Shown: positions 28,330 through 36,469, numbered from the stretch's first letter. The stretch: 64,000 nt of DNA from Mycobacterium sp. URHB0044 (GCF_000620625.1 NZ_JIAW01000004.1:157223-221222), one strand, 5' to 3'. The notes: generated from the sequence alone by a model not told the origin. A program made the numbers and translations.

Positions 28330-29388
28330 GTGCGCTGGATCCTGCACGTCGACCTCGATCAGTTCCTCGCCTCCGTCGAGCTGCGCCGCCATCCCGAGCT
28401 GGTCGGACTTCCGGTGATCGTCGGCGGCAGTGGCGACCCGACCGAACCGCGCAAGGTCGTCACGTGCGCCTCGTACGAGGCACGGGAGTTCGGCGTGCAC
28501 GCCGGCATGCCGCTGCGCTCGGCCGCACGGCGTTGCCCCGACGCCACCTTCCTGCCGTCCGATCCCGACGCCTACGACGAGGCGTCCGAGCAGGTAATGG
28601 GACTGCTGCGCGACCTCGGTCACCCGCTGGAGGTGTGGGGCTGGGATGAGGCCTACCTCGGCGCCGAAGTGGACGACCCCTTCGAGTTGGCCGAACGCAT
28701 CCGCTCAGTGGTCGCCGCCGAGACGGGCCTGTCGTGCTCGGTTGGCATCAGCGACAACAAGCAACGGGCCAAGGTGGCAACCGGGTTCGGCAAGCCGGGC
28801 GGCGTCTTCGCGCTCACCGACGACGACTGGATGGCCGTGATGGGCGACCGTGGCGTCGACGCACTCTGGGGCGTGGGGCCCAAGACCGCCAAACGCCTTG
28901 CCGGACTCGGCATTACGACCGTCGCCGACCTGGCCGCGACCGACCCGACACTGCTCACAGCGACCTTCGGGCCGACCACGGGGCTGTGGATCCTGCTGCT
29001 CGCCAAGGGCGGCGGCGACACGAACGTCAGCGCCGAACCGTGGGTGCCGCGCTCGCGCAGCCACGTCGTCACCTTCCCCGAGGACCTCACCGACCGCTCC
29101 GAAATGGATTCGGCCATCGGCGAATTGGCGCGACGGACGCTTGCCGAGGTGGTCGCCGCGGACCGGGTCGTCACCCGCGTGGCGGTCACGATGCGCACCA
29201 AGACGTTCTTCACGCGCACCAAGATCCGCAAGCTGGCCGCCCCGAGTACCGACGAGTCGGTGATCGTGGACACCGCGCTGGCGGTGTTCGACCAGTTCGA
29301 ACTCGACCGCCCCGTGCGGCTGCTCGGCGTCCGGCTGGAGCTGGCGATGCCGCAGTCGACGGCGCCGGTTGTCACCACCGGCGCATAA
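28330..29388 (+). CDS. dinB2: Y-family DNA polymerase IV, DinB2/DinP type
   Basis: The 352-residue enzyme is a translesion polymerase with palm, fingers and little-finger domains. Catalytic residues are Asp8 (HVDLDQFLA) and Asp106-Glu107 (GWDEAY, in place of the commoner SxDE). Residue 13, the steric-gate position, is Leu instead of Phe/Tyr. This matches the M. smegmatis DinB2 feature linked to ribonucleotide incorporation. No C-terminal beta-clamp motif is apparent, as for M. tuberculosis DinP. The GTG at 28330 lies two bases after the TetR stop; open frame continues upstream inside that gene, so the start is somewhat uncertain. It is followed ten bases later by an ATPase gene. Confidence 0.93.
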   Translation: MRWILHVDLDQFLASVELRRHPELVGLPVIVGGSGDPTEPRKVVTCASYEAREFGVHAGMPLRSAARRCPDATFLPSDPDAYDEASEQVMGLLRDLGHPLEVWGWDEAYLGAEVDDPFELAERIRSVVAAETGLSCSVGISDNKQRAKVATGFGKPGGVFALTDDDWMAVMGDRGVDALWGVGPKTAKRLAGLGITTVADLAATDPTLLTATFGPTTGLWILLLAKGGGDTNVSAEPWVPRSRSHVVTFPEDLTDRSEMDSAIGELARRTLAEVVAADRVVTRVAVTMRTKTFFTRTKIRKLAAPSTDESVIVDTALAVFDQFELDRPVRLLGVRLELAMPQSTAPVVTTGA

Positions 29389-29398
29389 CGTCGACGCC

Positions 29399-30559
29399 AT
29401 GCTGCACACCGTCGCGGTCCGGGGCTACCGCTCGCTGCGCGAGGTCGTCGTGCCCCTCGCGGGGCTCACCGTCGTGACCGGGGCCAACGGCACCGGCAAG
29501 TCGTCGGTGTACCGGGCGCTGCGACTGCTCGCCGACTGTGGTCGCGGCGAGGTGATCGGCTCCCTCGCGCGCGAGGGCGGGCTGGAGTCGGTGCTGTGGG
29601 CGGGTCCCGAACAACTCGGCGGTGCCCGTCGCACCGGCTCGGTGCAGGGCACCACCAGAACCCGGCCCGTGTCGCTCGAGCTGGGTTACGCGTCGGACGA
29701 CTTCGGCTATCTGATCGACCTCGGACTGCCGCAGAGCGCGGGCGCGAACTCGTTGTTCGGCCGCGATCCGGAGATCAAGCGGGAGACGGTGTTCGCGGGC
29801 CCCCGGTTGCGGCCGAGCTCGACGCTGGTGCGCCGCGGCCGCGACTACGCCGAGGCCGCAGCGGAATCGGGCCGGGGCTTCGCCGAGTTGTCCCGGTCGC
29901 TGCCCGCCTACCGCAGCGTGCTGGCCGAGTACGCGCATCCCGACGCGCTGCCGGAGCTGGCCGCGGTCCGGGATCGACTGCGGGGCTGGCGGTTCTACGA
30001 CGGCTTCCGGGTCGACGCAGCCGCACCTGCGCGTCGGCCACAGGTCGGCACCCGCACGCCCGTGCTCGCCGATGACGGCAGCGATCTGGCCGCCGCCGTG
30101 CAGACCATTCTCGAGGCGGGTTTCGACGATCTGCCCCGCGCCGTCTCCGACGCCTTCGACGGCGCAACCGTTTCGGTCGCGGTGCACGATGGGCTATTCG
30201 AGCTGCAGCTACATCAGCGGGGCATGCTGAGGCCGTTGCGGGCGGCCGAATTGTCCGACGGCACATTGCGATTCCTGCTGTGGGGCGCGGCCTTGCTGAG
30301 CCCGCGACCACCGTCGCTGATGGTGCTCAACGAACCCGAGACTTCCCTGCACCCGGACCTCGTCGCGCCGCTCGCGGCCATGATCCGATCGGCCGCCCGG
30401 GGCACGCAGGTCGTGGTGGTGACGCACTCGGCGGCGATGCGCGAGCATCTGGGCGGCGACGATGCGGTGGAGATCGAGCTCTACAAGGAGTGGGGCGAGA
30501 CCCGGGTCACCGGCCAGACCACCCTGACCGCGCCGCCGTGGGACTGGGGCAAGCGCTGA
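29399..30559 (+). CDS. RecF/OLD-like (ABC-type) AAA15-family ATPase
   Basis: The 386-residue protein begins with the SMC/RecF-like N-terminus HTVAVRGYRSLREVVVPLAG and Walker A GANGTGKS at residues 28-35. The ABC-type signature LSDGTLRFLLWGAALL and Walker B LMVLNEPETSLHPD are near residues 280-320, followed by a switch histidine in VVVTHSAAM. A coiled-coil or variable lid fills the middle. Such ATPases act on DNA or defence nucleases; no TOPRIM or nuclease domain is present. It starts ten bases after dinB2, so the two are probably one transcript, suggesting a DNA-damage role. It is not in the M. tuberculosis order that I recall, so it looks inserted. Confidence 0.82.
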   Translation: MLHTVAVRGYRSLREVVVPLAGLTVVTGANGTGKSSVYRALRLLADCGRGEVIGSLAREGGLESVLWAGPEQLGGARRTGSVQGTTRTRPVSLELGYASDDFGYLIDLGLPQSAGANSLFGRDPEIKRETVFAGPRLRPSSTLVRRGRDYAEAAAESGRGFAELSRSLPAYRSVLAEYAHPDALPELAAVRDRLRGWRFYDGFRVDAAAPARRPQVGTRTPVLADDGSDLAAAVQTILEAGFDDLPRAVSDAFDGATVSVAVHDGLFELQLHQRGMLRPLRAAELSDGTLRFLLWGAALLSPRPPSLMVLNEPETSLHPDLVAPLAAMIRSAARGTQVVVVTHSAAMREHLGGDDAVEIELYKEWGETRVTGQTTLTAPPWDWGKR

Positions 30560-30562
30560 CGC

Positions 30563-31423
30563 TCAGCCCGTCTTCGAGGGACGGAGTGCGCGGGTGAAGA
30601 TGACGTTCACCCGTCGCATCGCCACGCTGTAGGGCCACCACGCGACGCGCTTGAACGCATAGAGCGCACGGATGTCGTGGGAGGTGTAGATCAGATAGCG
30701 GTTGCGGGTAACGCCGCGAAGGATGCTGTCCGCCACCGATTCCGGCGAGACGGCGTGGCCGCTGAACCGGTCGATCCACTTACTCACCTGCGGGTGCTCA
30801 CGGTCCACGCCGACGATCTCGACCGTCTGGACCAAGGGCGTCTTCACCGCCCCCGGCACGACCACCGACACGCCGATGCCATGGCGGGCCAGGTCGAATC
30901 GCAACACCTCGGACAGGCCGCGCAGCCCGTACTTGCTCGCGCTGTAGGCGGCATGCCACGGCAGCGCCACCAGCCCCGCCGCCGAGGAGACGTTGACCAG
31001 GTGCCCGCCGTGACCCGCCGCCACCATCGGGGGCACGAAGGTCTCGATGACGTGGATGGGTCCCATCAGGTTGACCGACACCATCTGCTCCCAGTGCCGA
31101 TGGCTGAGATGGCTGACGGTCCCCCACGCCGACACTCCGGCGATGTTCATCACCACGTCCATGCTGGGGTGCGCGGCATGGATGTCGGCGGCGAAGGCCG
31201 CCACCTGTTCGTAGTCGGCGATGTCGAGGGCCCGGTGCGCGGGCACCATGGCGCCCAGCGCGCGTGCGTCGGCGACGGTCTCGGCGAGTCCGTCGGCGTT
31301 GCGGTCGGTCAGGAACAGCTCGGCGCCCTGCGCCGCGAGCTTGAGCGCGGTCGCGCGGCCGATGCCGCTGGCGGCCCCGGTGAGAAGACAACGCTTGCCG
31401 GTAAAACCGCTCCCCTGCGCCAT
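30563..31423 (-). CDS. Short-chain dehydrogenase/reductase
   Basis: The 286-residue SDR has the cofactor motif TGAASGIGRA, NIAGVSAWG (the NAG-type strand), catalytic Ser in NVSSAAGL and Tyr/Lys in YSASKYG. A C-terminal hydrophobic/basic extension (about residues 250-286) may associate with membrane. It corresponds to Rv3057c. ATG at 31423 is chosen; frame upstream is antisense-like. It converges on the ATPase gene (three bases between) and lies 22 bases downstream of the TetR gene, so it is probably in that regulator's transcript. Substrate unknown. Confidence 0.9.
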   Translation of the reverse strand: MAQGSGFTGKRCLLTGAASGIGRATALKLAAQGAELFLTDRNADGLAETVADARALGAMVPAHRALDIADYEQVAAFAADIHAAHPSMDVVMNIAGVSAWGTVSHLSHRHWEQMVSVNLMGPIHVIETFVPPMVAAGHGGHLVNVSSAAGLVALPWHAAYSASKYGLRGLSEVLRFDLARHGIGVSVVVPGAVKTPLVQTVEIVGVDREHPQVSKWIDRFSGHAVSPESVADSILRGVTRNRYLIYTSHDIRALYAFKRVAWWPYSVAMRRVNVIFTRALRPSKTG

Positions 31424-31445
31424 GGCGCTGACGATACCGGCGCGG

Positions 31446-32066
31446 CTACCGGCCGCCCCAGAGCGCCGCGAGCCACAACCGCTCGACGACGTCGATGGCC
31501 CGGGCGGGATCCAGGCCGCGCCCGACGAACGCGCTGTCATGCGTCAGCGTCATCGCGGTCGTCGCCGCCAACGTTCGCACCAGGGCCGGCAGGTCGTCGG
31601 AGATCGGGCGGGCGTCGGCGTCCTGTTCGAGGAGCGCGACGATCTTGTCCATCACGGAGTCGTAGAAGTCGTCCATCATCTCGCGGATCTGCGCGTCGGT
31701 GTTGCGGGCCACCGCGCATGCCTTCAACACCGGGTCGTCGTTGGCGTAGACCGTGGCAGCACTGCCGACCATCCGCTTCGCGAACGCTGCAGGCGTCTCG
31801 CCAAGCTCGCGTGGAGCGAAGTGATGAGTCAGCTCGTCGAGCAGCTCATCCAATTCGGCGAGGATCACCGCAAGCACCGCGTACTTGGAGTCGAAGTAGA
31901 AGTAGAAGCCCGACCGCGCGACGCCGGCGCGCTCGCTGATGGTGCTGACGGACAGGTCGGCGAACGACCGCTCCTGCAGCAGCTCCCGGACGGCGGTGAC
32001 GATGGCTTCCCGCTGACGGTCGCCGCGACTGCGGCGGATCTGCTGTGGAGCGGGTTGGGCCGTCAT
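31446..32066 (-). CDS. TetR-family regulator (EthR-like)
   Basis: The 206-residue protein has a TetR DNA-binding domain (about residues 17-62: REAIVTAVRELLQERSF, VSTISERAGVARSGFYFYF, DSKYAVLA). The second half is a helical ligand-binding domain. It corresponds to Rv3058c and is divergent from cyp136. An inverted repeat at 32104-32121 lies between them. It probably represses cyp136 and its own SDR operon. The ligand may be the P450 substrate. Confidence 0.9.
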   Translation of the reverse strand: MTAQPAPQQIRRSRGDRQREAIVTAVRELLQERSFADLSVSTISERAGVARSGFYFYFDSKYAVLAVILAELDELLDELTHHFAPRELGETPAAFAKRMVGSAATVYANDDPVLKACAVARNTDAQIREMMDDFYDSVMDKIVALLEQDADARPISDDLPALVRTLAATTAMTLTHDSAFVGRGLDPARAIDVVERLWLAALWGGR

Positions 32067-32103
32067 GGCTTATGACCTTTTCATCGCGACTCACCAGATC
32101 AAA

Positions 32104-32121
32104 ACTTGACACGCGTCAAGT
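32104..32121. promoter_or_regulatory. Candidate TetR operator between TetR and cyp136
   Basis: ACTTGAC-ACGC-GTCAAGT is a perfect seven-base-pair inverted repeat, 37 bases before the TetR start and 63 bases before the cyp136 start. Its size and placement fit a TetR operator controlling both divergent transcripts. TTGACA on the plus strand within it could also be the -35 of cyp136. Confidence 0.7.
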
Positions 32122-32184
32122 CACCATATCAGGATGGATGCCCAGGTGACATCCACCACAGCGCGTGATTCCAGGAGCGTGTCA

Positions 32185-33666
32185 ATGCCGACCATCAGCA
32201 CCACGGATTACCTGCTCGACCAGGCCAAGCGCCGGTTGAAGCCGACACCCGTCACGATCCCTGGCATGGGCCTCGCCGAGAAGCGGCTGCGCAAGCACGA
32301 GTTCAAGCAGTTCCCGTTGGCACAGCCACCCGCAGGCAGTGGCCTCAAGGCGGTCACGGGCGACTCGGGGCTGCCGATCATCGGCCACTTGATCGAGTTC
32401 TTCCGCATGGGCCCGGACTATGCCGTGGAGATCTACCGCAAGTACGGCCCGATCCACTACAACCAGTCGCCGGCGCTGTCCGCGGTGGCGGCGCTAGGCC
32501 CGGACGCCACGCAGGCTGTCTTCTCGAACCGAAACAAGGAGTTCTCCCAGCGCGCCTGGGACCCGGTCATCGGGCCGTTCTTCGACCGCGGGCTGATGCT
32601 GCTCGACTTCGACGAGCACATGTTCCACCGCCGCATCATGCAGGAAGCGTTCACCCGCACGCGGCTGTCCGGCTATGTCGAACACATCGACGCGGTGGCC
32701 AGCCAGGTAGTGGCCAACGACTGGGTCGCCAACGACCCACGGTTCCTGTTCCATCCGGCCGCCAAGGAACTCACGCTCGACATCGCTTCGGTGGTGTTCA
32801 TGGGCCATGAAGCCGGTACCGACCGTGAACTGGTGACCACGGTCAACCGGGCCTTCACCACGACCACGCGGGCGGGCAACGCGATCATCCGCAAGCCGGT
32901 GAAGCCCCTGACGTGGTGGCGTGGCATCGAGGCGCGTAAGACGCTCGAGAACTACTTCACCGAACGACTCCACGAAACGCGCGGTATCGAGGGCACCGAC
33001 ATGCTCAGCGTGTTGCGTCAGGCCGAGGACGAGGACGGTCAGCGGTTCACCGACAGCGACATCGTGGCGCACATGATCTTCTTGATGATGGCCGCCCACG
33101 ACACCTCGACGTCGACCATGACGACGATGGCCTACCACCTGGCAGCCAACCCCGAGTGGCAGGACCGGTGTCGCGACGAATCGGCCCGCATCGGCGACGG
33201 CCCGCTGGACATCGAGGCACTGGACAAGCTCGAGACCTACGACCTGGTCATCAACGAGGCCCTCCGCATGGTCACCCCGTTGCCGATGAACTTCCGCCGA
33301 GCCGTCCGAGACACCGACCTGCTCGGCTACTTCATTCCGGCGGGCACCGATGTGGTCACCTGGCCGTCGCTCAACCACCGGCTGCCCGAACTGTGGACGG
33401 ACCCCGAGAAGTTCGACCCGGACCGGTTCGCGGAACCGCGCAATGAGCACAAGAAGCACCGCTATGCGTTCGCCCCGTTCGGCGGCGGTGCGCACAAGTG
33501 CATCGGGATGGTGTTCGGTCAGCTGGAGATCAAGACCGTCATGCACCGACTGCTGCGCAAGTACCGGCTCGAGCTGACCCATCCCGGATACAAGCCGCGC
33601 TACGACTACGGCGGCATGCCGGTTCCGCTCGACGGCATGCCGATCGTGCTGCGCCCGCTGCGCTAG
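32185..33666 (+). CDS. cyp136: Cytochrome P450 CYP136 family
   Basis: The 493-residue haem enzyme is longer than typical bacterial P450s but matches CYP136. The I-helix oxygen-activation motif is AAHDTSTST, the ExxR pair is in NEALRMV, and the haem-binding loop is FGGGAHKCIG with the proximal cysteine. The ATG at 32185 is preceded by AGGAG; an upstream GTG-in-frame extension to 32134 overlaps the promoter region. The N-terminal segment is soluble. It is divergent from the TetR gene and followed directly by a convergent LeuA-domain gene. The natural substrate is unknown; a lipid or sterol is plausible for this clan. Confidence 0.94.
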   Translation: MPTISTTDYLLDQAKRRLKPTPVTIPGMGLAEKRLRKHEFKQFPLAQPPAGSGLKAVTGDSGLPIIGHLIEFFRMGPDYAVEIYRKYGPIHYNQSPALSAVAALGPDATQAVFSNRNKEFSQRAWDPVIGPFFDRGLMLLDFDEHMFHRRIMQEAFTRTRLSGYVEHIDAVASQVVANDWVANDPRFLFHPAAKELTLDIASVVFMGHEAGTDRELVTTVNRAFTTTTRAGNAIIRKPVKPLTWWRGIEARKTLENYFTERLHETRGIEGTDMLSVLRQAEDEDGQRFTDSDIVAHMIFLMMAAHDTSTSTMTTMAYHLAANPEWQDRCRDESARIGDGPLDIEALDKLETYDLVINEALRMVTPLPMNFRRAVRDTDLLGYFIPAGTDVVTWPSLNHRLPELWTDPEKFDPDRFAEPRNEHKKHRYAFAPFGGGAHKCIGMVFGQLEIKTVMHRLLRKYRLELTHPGYKPRYDYGGMPVPLDGMPIVLRPLR

Positions 33667-33670
33667 CCGA

Positions 33671-34168
33671 TCACGCGGCGGTCAACCGGTTGGCCACCGC
33701 GACCAGGGCACGCAGCGCCGATTGCGTCGCGTCGTCCGACAGGCCCATGGCCCATTCGGAGCGTGCGCCGTCGGTGCCGCGGATGAAGGTCGCGATGCCG
33801 TCGTCGGCTTGAAGCTGGTGGAAGCGGAGCATTTCGACGGTGATGCCGTGCTCGTGCAGCATCGCCGTCAGCGCGGCGACGGGGCCGGTGGCCGCTGCCG
33901 TCGAGGTGCTGAGCCGGTCCCCGATCGCGATCGTGGCCTGATAGTGGCGCGCCTGTAGCCCCAAGCGGGACGCGTCGCAGGCGGCGTCGGTGCACTGCCA
34001 GTTTCCGAGCCGCAGGGGCCCTGACGTCGGGGCGTACGTGGCGTGGAATGCGTCTGACGACATCGCTTCGGCCTCCTCGCGCAACCCCTGCGGCAGCCGC
34101 GCGTCGAATTGCGTTGCGAAAAGGGGCGTTGCGCAGATTGCGGATTGTGTCGGTGCGGTGGTGAACAT
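33671..34168 (-). CDS. Stand-alone LeuA (isopropylmalate synthase) regulatory domain protein
   Basis: The 165-residue protein matches the C-terminal allosteric domain of 2-isopropylmalate synthase, without the catalytic TIM barrel. TGPVAALTAMLHEHGITVE and SEWAMGLSDDATQSALRA with VANRL correspond to the GPISAFVHAL, WGVGI and AVVSAVNRA segments of mycobacterial LeuA. An N-terminal 65-residue part is unrelated to the barrel. It may bind leucine and act on LeuA or as a sensor. The ATG at 34168 is chosen; upstream lies a leader with a short Leu-Leu-Val-Val peptide and hairpins. It converges on cyp136 with four bases between. Confidence 0.8.
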   Translation of the reverse strand: MFTTAPTQSAICATPLFATQFDARLPQGLREEAEAMSSDAFHATYAPTSGPLRLGNWQCTDAACDASRLGLQARHYQATIAIGDRLSTSTAAATGPVAALTAMLHEHGITVEMLRFHQLQADDGIATFIRGTDGARSEWAMGLSDDATQSALRALVAVANRLTAA

Positions 34169-34172
34169 GTGC

Positions 34173-34201
34173 CGGTCTTCTCTTGCCAGAGGGGATGACC
34201 G
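34173..34201 (-). promoter_or_regulatory. Hairpin at the ribosome site of the LeuA-domain gene
   Basis: On the minus strand CGGTC (34197-34201) pairs with GACCG (34173-34177), with an inner pairing of CTCT and AGAG. The only purine-rich ribosome-site candidate (AGAGAAGA) is inside it, four to twelve bases before the ATG. If folded it would hide the ribosome site. This is a structural prediction by eye. Confidence 0.45.
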
Positions 34202-34206
34202 ACGGT

Positions 34207-34264
34207 GTAGCAACGACCCACAGCGAGGGGTCGGTCTGGATCAGACCCCGCTGCGGGTTGCTAC
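34207..34264 (-). promoter_or_regulatory. Attenuator-like hairpin in the LeuA-domain leader
   Basis: GTAGCAAC at the 5' end of the minus-strand RNA pairs with GTTGCTAC. Above it CCGCAGCG and GGG pair with CGCTGTGG and CCC with small bulges, giving about 20 base pairs. The 5' arm overlaps codons 7-13 of the leader peptide and the loop contains its TGA stop codon, so translation of the peptide and folding of this hairpin exclude each other. No T-run follows, so termination may be factor-dependent or control may act on translation. Confidence 0.65.
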
Positions 34265-34282
34265 TACGAGAAGACTTCGCAC
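34241..34282 (-). CDS. Leader peptide MRSLLVVATRSGV (candidate attenuation uORF)
   Basis: A 13-codon reading frame starts at GTG 34282 and ends TGA at 34241. It encodes M-R-S-L-L-V-V-A-T-R-S-G-V, with consecutive Leu (CTT, CTC) and Val (GTA, GTA) codons, several of which are rare in a GC-rich genome. A -10 TACCCT lies seven bases before the GTG, so the transcript would be leaderless and start at this peptide. Branched-chain-amino-acid runs ahead of a hairpin and a leucine-pathway gene are the standard layout of ribosome-mediated attenuation. No direct evidence of translation is available. Confidence 0.6.
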   Translation of the reverse strand: MRSLLVVATRSGV

Positions 34283-34289
34283 GTTGGCG

Positions 34290-34319
34290 AGGGTAGGCGC
34301 TCGGATGCGGTCCGCGCAA
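34290..34319 (-). promoter_or_regulatory. Candidate promoter of the leader/LeuA-domain gene
   Basis: On the minus strand TTGCGC (34314-34319) and TACCCT (34290-34295) are separated by 18 bases. This fits a SigA-type -35/-10 pair. The predicted start site coincides with the GTG of the leader peptide at 34282. Confidence 0.55.
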
Positions 34320-34393
34320 GGGACTTGATCGACGCCGACCGTGCGGTCCCCGCGAGCGGTCCCTTTTGGCGAAAGGGAAGCGCACCGTTAGAG

Positions 34394-34417
34394 TGGATTG
34401 AGAATTCGTTCAATCCA
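34394..34417. promoter_or_regulatory. Candidate ArsR operator
   Basis: TGGATTGA and TCAATCCA form a perfect eight-base-pair inverted repeat separated by eight bases, ending 19 bases before the predicted ArsR start. Size and position suit an ArsR/SmtB dimer repressing its own operon with the SulP transporter gene. Confidence 0.7.
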
Positions 34418-34436
34418 TCAAATGCAGGGGGCCCGG

Positions 34437-34814
34437 GTGCCGCAGTCATTTCTCGACGGGTCCGAACGGCCGCTGTACGAGATCAAGGCGAACCTGTTCA
34501 AGGCGCTGGCGCATCCCGCGCGGATCAGAACGCTGGAGATCTTGTCCGCCAGCGCCGGCCCGACCCCGGTCAGCGAGATCCTCGCGGCGACTGAGATCGA
34601 GCCGACCCTGCTGTCCCAGCACCTCGCGGTGCTGAAGCGCCACCACGTCGTCAGCGCGCGGCGGGTGGGCAACGCCGTCTACTACGAACTCGCCCACCCG
34701 AAGATCTCGGAGCTGCTGCTGATCGCCCGAGCCTTTCTCGCCGACACCCTGACCGCCCGCCGCGACGAGCTCGACGCCCTGGAATCGTTGCCGCCCCTGG
34801 GCATTCAGCCATGA
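34437..34814 (+). CDS. ArsR/SmtB-family regulator
   Basis: The 125-residue protein has the ArsR winged helix: LYEIKANLFKALAHPARIRTLEIL, then EIEPTLLSQHLAVLKRHHVV as recognition helices and RRVGNAVYYELAHPKISELL as the wing. There is no CxC or alpha-3N metal-binding cysteine, so it is unlikely to be a classical metal sensor. The GTG at 34437 has AGGGGG just upstream; an ATG at 34422 is the alternative, while the furthest in-frame start lies inside the operator. The stop overlaps the ATG of the SulP gene (ATGA). The likely target is its own operon through the operator at 34394. Confidence 0.86.
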   Translation: MPQSFLDGSERPLYEIKANLFKALAHPARIRTLEILSASAGPTPVSEILAATEIEPTLLSQHLAVLKRHHVVSARRVGNAVYYELAHPKISELLLIARAFLADTLTARRDELDALESLPPLGIQP

Positions 34815-36469
34815 TGAACACCGCGGCGATCGCCACAGCCGCCCGCACGATGTCCCGCCTGATCCCCCACCGGTCCGACTACGCCGACCTGCCACGGTCG
34901 TGGCGGCGCGACATCCTGGCCGGTATCACGGTCGGCGTCGTGGCCCTGCCGCTGGCGCTGGCGTTCGGCATCAGCTCGGGCGTCGGCGCAGCGGCGGGTC
35001 TCGTCACCGCCGTCGTCGCCGGCCTGGTGGCCGCGGTGTTCGGCGGCTCACACGTCCAGGTGTCCGGTCCGACCGGCGCCATGGCCGTGGTTCTCGCCCC
35101 CATCGTGGCGCACTACGGGCTCGGCAGCATCGCCATGGTTACCGTGCTGGCCGGCCTCATCGTGCTGGCCGCAGGCGTCACGGGGCTTGGCAGGGCGGTG
35201 ACGTTCATACCGTGGCCGGTGATCGAGGGCTTCACCCTCGGCATCGCGACGATCATCTTCCTGCAGCAGGTGCCGGCCGCCTTCGGCAGCGCAGCCGCGG
35301 CGGGTCAGCGTCCACTGGTCGCGGCGTGGGACGTCGTCCGCCACGCCGATTGGGCGACGGCGATCACGCCACTTCTGGTGGCGGCGTTCGTCGCGGTGTT
35401 GATGGTCGGACTGCCCCGGCTGCACCGTGCCATCCCCGAGTCCCTGGCCGGGGTGCTGGCCGCGACGGTGTTGGTGATCGTCGCCGACCTCTCCGTCGCA
35501 CGCATCGGTGAACTGCCCTCGCACCTACCCAATCCCCTTCTGCCACATGCCGATCTGGACGCGCTGCGTGCGTTGTTCGGCGCGGCACTGGCGATCGCCG
35601 CATTGGCTGCCATCGAGTCACTGTTGTCGGCGCGGGTGGCCGCCACCATGTCACCCACCGGCCCCTATGACCCCAACCGCGAATTGGTGGGCCAGGGCCT
35701 GGCGTCGGTTGCGTCGGGGGTGTTCGGCGGGATGCCGGCCACCGGCGCGATCGCCCGCACGGCGGTGAACGTGCGGGCCGGTGCCCGAACCCGGGTGTCG
35801 GCCATCGTGCACTCGCTCGTGCTCATCGGCGTGGTCTACTTCGCGACCGGTCCGGTGTCGGCGATTCCACTGTGCGCCCTGTCCGCGGTGCTGATGGTGA
35901 CGTCGTTCCGGATGATCTCGGCGACGACGATCGCCAAGATCCTGCGCTCGACGCGGTCGGATGCGGGGATCTTCGCGCTCACCGCCGTCGTCACCGTGTG
36001 CTTCGACCTCATCGAGGCCGTGGAGATCGGCATCGTGGTCGCGGCGATCTTCGCACTGCGCTCCGTGGCCCGGCGCAGCAGCGTCATCCGTGAGGAGTTG
36101 CCGGGTGCACGTCAGTCCGGTGACGAGAGGATCGCGCTGTTGCGGCTCGATGGGGCGATGTTCTTCGGTGTCGCAGAACGGATTTCGAATCTGATCACCG
36201 ACGCCGACCATCCCGACGTGTCGGTGGTCATCATCCGGATGTCGACGCTGGGGATGCTGGACGCGACGGGGGCGCACACCTTGTCGCGCATCGCCGAGGA
36301 ACTCGAGTCCCGCGGGGTCACGGTGATCATCAAGGGGGTGCAGGCCGAGCACATGGACCTGTTGACCAACGTCGGGGTCATCGACTCATTGCGCCACGAG
36401 AATCACCTCATCGGCTCCCTGGACGACGCGATTGCCCACGCCCGCAGCCACGTTGGTGCGGCGGCCTAG
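34811..36469 (+). CDS. SulP-family anion transporter with STAS domain
   Basis: The 552-residue protein has a SulP transmembrane core: DILAGITVGVVALPLALAFGI, then GGSHVQVSGPTGAM, the hallmark of SLC26/SulP carriers, and EGFTLGIATIIFLQQ. A C-terminal STAS domain follows at about residues 435-545 (IALLRLDGAMFFGVAERI, then RMSTLGMLDATGAHTL). Members carry sulfate, bicarbonate or dicarboxylates. The start codon overlaps the ArsR stop, so the pair is translationally coupled. Substrate is unknown; an ArsR partner is unusual for sulfate transport. The gene overlaps the convergent Fic gene by four bases. Confidence 0.9.
   Translation: MMNTAAIATAARTMSRLIPHRSDYADLPRSWRRDILAGITVGVVALPLALAFGISSGVGAAAGLVTAVVAGLVAAVFGGSHVQVSGPTGAMAVVLAPIVAHYGLGSIAMVTVLAGLIVLAAGVTGLGRAVTFIPWPVIEGFTLGIATIIFLQQVPAAFGSAAAAGQRPLVAAWDVVRHADWATAITPLLVAAFVAVLMVGLPRLHRAIPESLAGVLAATVLVIVADLSVARIGELPSHLPNPLLPHADLDALRALFGAALAIAALAAIESLLSARVAATMSPTGPYDPNRELVGQGLASVASGVFGGMPATGAIARTAVNVRAGARTRVSAIVHSLVLIGVVYFATGPVSAIPLCALSAVLMVTSFRMISATTIAKILRSTRSDAGIFALTAVVTVCFDLIEAVEIGIVVAAIFALRSVARRSSVIREELPGARQSGDERIALLRLDGAMFFGVAERISNLITDADHPDVSVVIIRMSTLGMLDATGAHTLSRIAEELESRGVTVIIKGVQAEHMDLLTNVGVIDSLRHENHLIGSLDDAIAHARSHVGAAA

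Noticed and set aside
36466..36469. Possible frameshift between SulP and Fic genes
   Set aside because: The genes are convergent and simply overlap by four bases at their stops.
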